From contig BEXV01000034.1 of NCBI GenBank assembly GCA_003118195.1, forward strand, positions 49,945 to 113,944: a stretch of 64,000 bases of DNA, in the 5' to 3' direction. The translations under genes and the position numbers were made by a program. Shown here piece after piece: positions 61,233-64,000 of the stretch (position 1 is its first letter; the number at the start of each line of letters is the position of its first letter). This DNA comes from Hemicentrotus pulcherrimus (lineage: Eukaryota > Echinodermata > Echinoidea > Camarodonta > Strongylocentrotidae). A model generated the notes under the pieces. It worked only from the letters and a program-made list of their open reading frames with translations. It had not been told where the DNA came from and did not search any database.

Positions 61233-64000
61233 ATGAATAAAAGCATGAGCAGCCCTGTGGGCCTGTAATCCTGCCAAAGTCTTTGAGTTTTCACCCCCAC
61301 AGCAAGCCATAACTGCAATTACCCAATTACAGGGCCCCTATCGAATGCCCCAGAGTCACAGGAGAAAGCTGGGGTGAGCAAGCCACGAGACAGACCAAGG
61401 ATCTCCTCTTCCCCCAACCCCCCTTTGTTCCTGATCTTCAAAGAAAATGAGAAAAGAAGATGGAAGTAACAATTGAGCTCTTCTTTGCGGTGTTATTATC
61501 CTGTCATTATTCCCAATCATGGTCCATTACGGTGTTGTTTCTTGCAAACTAACGATCTTTTGTCCTCCTTTCACCCTGGTCAACACCGATCAAGAAAGGG
61601 ATTGGGACAGGGGCTGACTGGTATGCCAAACTATTGTGCGGGGGTCCCCAGCAGATATTTACCATTTCATTCATGGGTTGAGTTTAGCCCGGCTAAGTGA
61701 CTGTATACCTCTTGATATTGCCAGGCATCTCGCTCAGCCTTCAAGACTATTGAAGTTAGTCATCAAATGGAATAGAAAAACTACCGATGCTGATATCAAT
61801 ATTGAGGAGTCTAGAATAATCATAACTTAATCACATATTTCAGACCTCAATTAACTCTTCTTTATACCAATAACTAGAATTATTTCCTAATCAATGAAAT
61901 CATCTTGTAGAGCATTTTGAGAAATAAAATAAAATTCTGTTTTATTCAAAACATTTATTCTTACTTTTTAATAAAGTCAACATGGTATTCGTTTCTCATT
62001 TTGTTTCATGCTTCAATATCCTTTTTTTTTTTGACTGGTTTTTAGTCTGTTAAAGATGTACTCCTCTCTTCTCTTTTATCTATCTCCTACACCCTTAACT
62101 TCTCCTTTCGTTTTCTTCTTCTGTTCGTCTTTGTTTCTCTTCATTAATTCATCTCCCTATCTTTCGATTTAAGTTTGGTATATATCCGTCTCTTCATTAG
62201 ATACATGTACCTCTGCTCTTCTGTCTTTCTTCTTCATCCTTGTCTCTTTCAATCTTCTCTTTCCTTCTCATCTTTTCTCTCCATAAAATCATCTTCTTTT
62301 TCCCTCCTATACGAGTATGATGTATCCTGAAGAAACATCATGGCAACGACGACGGGGAAAAATAAAACGAAGAATACGTAGCCCAAGGAATCACTTACTG
62401 CCACTTCTCTGATCCCAGCTCGCTCGCTCAACCAGCCAGCCAGCCAGGGGTGTAAAAAGCGCTGGCTGAGGGGTGCAGATTTCAATGGGGGACAAATCAA
62501 AAGGGGACATAAAGAAAGGAATCGCAACAGTTGAATTTCCTCCAATTACAAAAGCCACTTATCTTCCTTTATCGGTACATGTCCCCCGGCCAGTTAGCAT
62601 GTTGGTGAATAGGAGACTCGTTCAGTAGCATCATTTGATACAGGGCAGATGCTAACTGAATAAAGACCCCTAAAGAGGGCGGGATCAAGCAGAAGGTGTT
62701 ACCTCTTTCTTCCTCCTATTCTTTTTTTTCCTAGTATCCTCTGAAATTTGTGACCCTACCTTTGTTAGCCATGAATGCAGGTGCTTCCAAATACAGATTC
62801 TGGTATCAAAAAAGGTTTATTCAGGTTTATCAAAACAGAAAAAGGACTGACAAAAACCAGGCAGAAGAAACGTGTGACCCATGTATTCTTACCAGTATGT
62901 CAATGTACAAACAGTGGAATGAAGAAAAGGCGGGCTGAAAGAAACGAGTCTACTGAGACCCTTGAAATAACAAATATCTGATAGTATGGACATAGAAGAC
63001 AAATGTACCACAAGACAGAACACTTTTGATGATGCAGTCTCATATATTCAAACTTCAGAGCTTTTCTCAGACTTTTGAGGTTTTTAGTAAATCTGCCACA
63101 ACTTGGAAACTGTATTCTCTTTGGGAAATCTTATTCTCACAAGCAAGGAATCTGTAAGTTATCTTTGCAACAAAATGCATTGGAGAAGTTAAGAAAAACT
63201 CCAATAGTACACAAATTCTTTCAAGCTTACAATATTGACTCCAATCAAAAGTGTTTTATTACAAATGATAATAGAATTTGGAACCAAAAGCTCTATTCCA
63301 TGTGAATCCCTTGCGATTTTAACCATCCTGACAAATTTGACAATCATCTATTCCAAGTAGGTTTGGTTTTTGACAACAAATCATGGTTATATACATTGTT
63401 TTCCAAGACCCTTCAATCCCCTCCCCCCCTTTCACTAGTATGACTGTATGAAGTATTTGAAAGGGGCTTCTAACACATCGTAAGCATTTCCAATAATTGA
63501 ACAGCATTTTAAAAATAGAAATTGATACTCATACATGCAATGACATCATACCATGATACCTAATTAACTAGAAGCATCATTAAAAAACCACAACACCATT
63601 TCCTTGGCTCTCTACAGTGTACACCATTATGTCTTTAGAGGGACTGATAAACACATGCTCTTTTGAGAACAACATCACCACCATCTTCACTGAGCTTGGG
63701 AAAGGAAATGAGGGTGTTGATAATGATCCCCAATGCACATAAACACTAATCAGCAACAAACAACAGATTTGTTAGCGTTTGTTTGCCGCTAACTTGGTCT
63801 TTACACTATCATTATGAAAATTAGATATAGGGTCCTAATGAGGCATATATTACATACACATAACAGTTAGCTACTTGACCAAAGGGTAATCAAGGCTCAG
63901 CCTCAAGACTCCTTGCTTGATTTGACAGTTTCTGAGAGTTTAAAGTCTTACATATCCTTGTTATCTACTCTATTCTATTAGAATATTGTGAAACAAGATA

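Larger units (their letters stand above)
51922..64000. other. Upstream region; first exon(s) not firmly located
   Basis: It must contain, or lead to, the missing 5' exon(s) of the minus-strand gene. Visible contents are MITE-like elements at 52632-52996 and 53373-53508, a pyrimidine-rich duplication (54795-54970), a TC microsatellite (55678-55731), a 672-N gap (58142-58813), a partial MITE (58814-58982) and a higher-complexity, GC-richer patch at about 61.0-61.75 kb. No exon with both strong splice sites and domain content was found. Confidence 0.6.

Noticed and set aside
62249..62545. Minus-strand frame with hydrophobic stretch and a good gtaagt donor near 62399
   Set aside because: The putative exon is built from ctgg and gagc short repeats, and only phase 0 is naturally open into the donor, while module A1 needs phase 1.

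Overview
The window is AT-rich metazoan genomic DNA with no bacterial-style gene packing. It shows long introns with GT/AG splice signals, many di- and trinucleotide microsatellites (GA/TC and ATC), many small inverted-repeat elements, a degenerate telomere-like patch, and three runs of N typical of a draft assembly. The repeat texture (frequent accggta and tacatgta words, a SINE-like repeat ending in an 'acccaggtgta' motif, MITEs with TTAA or GGCCTGGTCA ends) suggests a marine invertebrate deuterostome, most likely an echinoderm such as a sea urchin. That assignment is inference only.

One gene can be supported. It lies on the minus strand, and nine exons were rebuilt by hand from splice sites, reading phase and domain content. 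In transcript order they are 51671-51921 (Cys module A1), 34546-34714 (Cys module B1), 21369-21539 and 15331-15444 (one I-set-like Ig domain split over two exons), 12752-12980 (module A2), 12043-12287 (module B2), 9661-9762 (EGF 1), 5755-5850 (EGF 2) and 4890-4963 (C-terminal tail and stop). All eight junctions agree in phase and give one continuous frame of 482 residues. The predicted order is A-B-Ig-A-B-EGF-EGF-tail. No transmembrane segment follows the EGF domains, so a secreted protein is expected. The first exon(s), with the signal peptide and promoter, are not firmly located. They should lie above 51921 or beyond the window, and a weak candidate sits at about 61.1-61.3 kb.

I do not recognise the A and B modules as a named domain family. 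They occur as a duplicated A-B pair whose two copies carry their internal intron at different places, and B2 has lost a central Cys-Cys pair that B1 has.

Layout: 1-4889 is 3' flank (possible 3' UTR, GA-rich tract, a 73-nt hairpin, a SINE-like repeat). 4890-12980 holds the six 3' exons, counting from module A2. 13-21.5 kb holds the Ig exons, a long ATC microsatellite and a G-rich minisatellite. 21.5-51.7 kb is two very large introns crowded with small repeats, including at least eleven copies of an imperfect ~57-nt hairpin family, one of them interrupted by a TTAA-flanked MITE. 51.9-64 kb is upstream sequence with several MITEs and a 672-base gap. No second gene, tRNA, rRNA or CRISPR array is supported.
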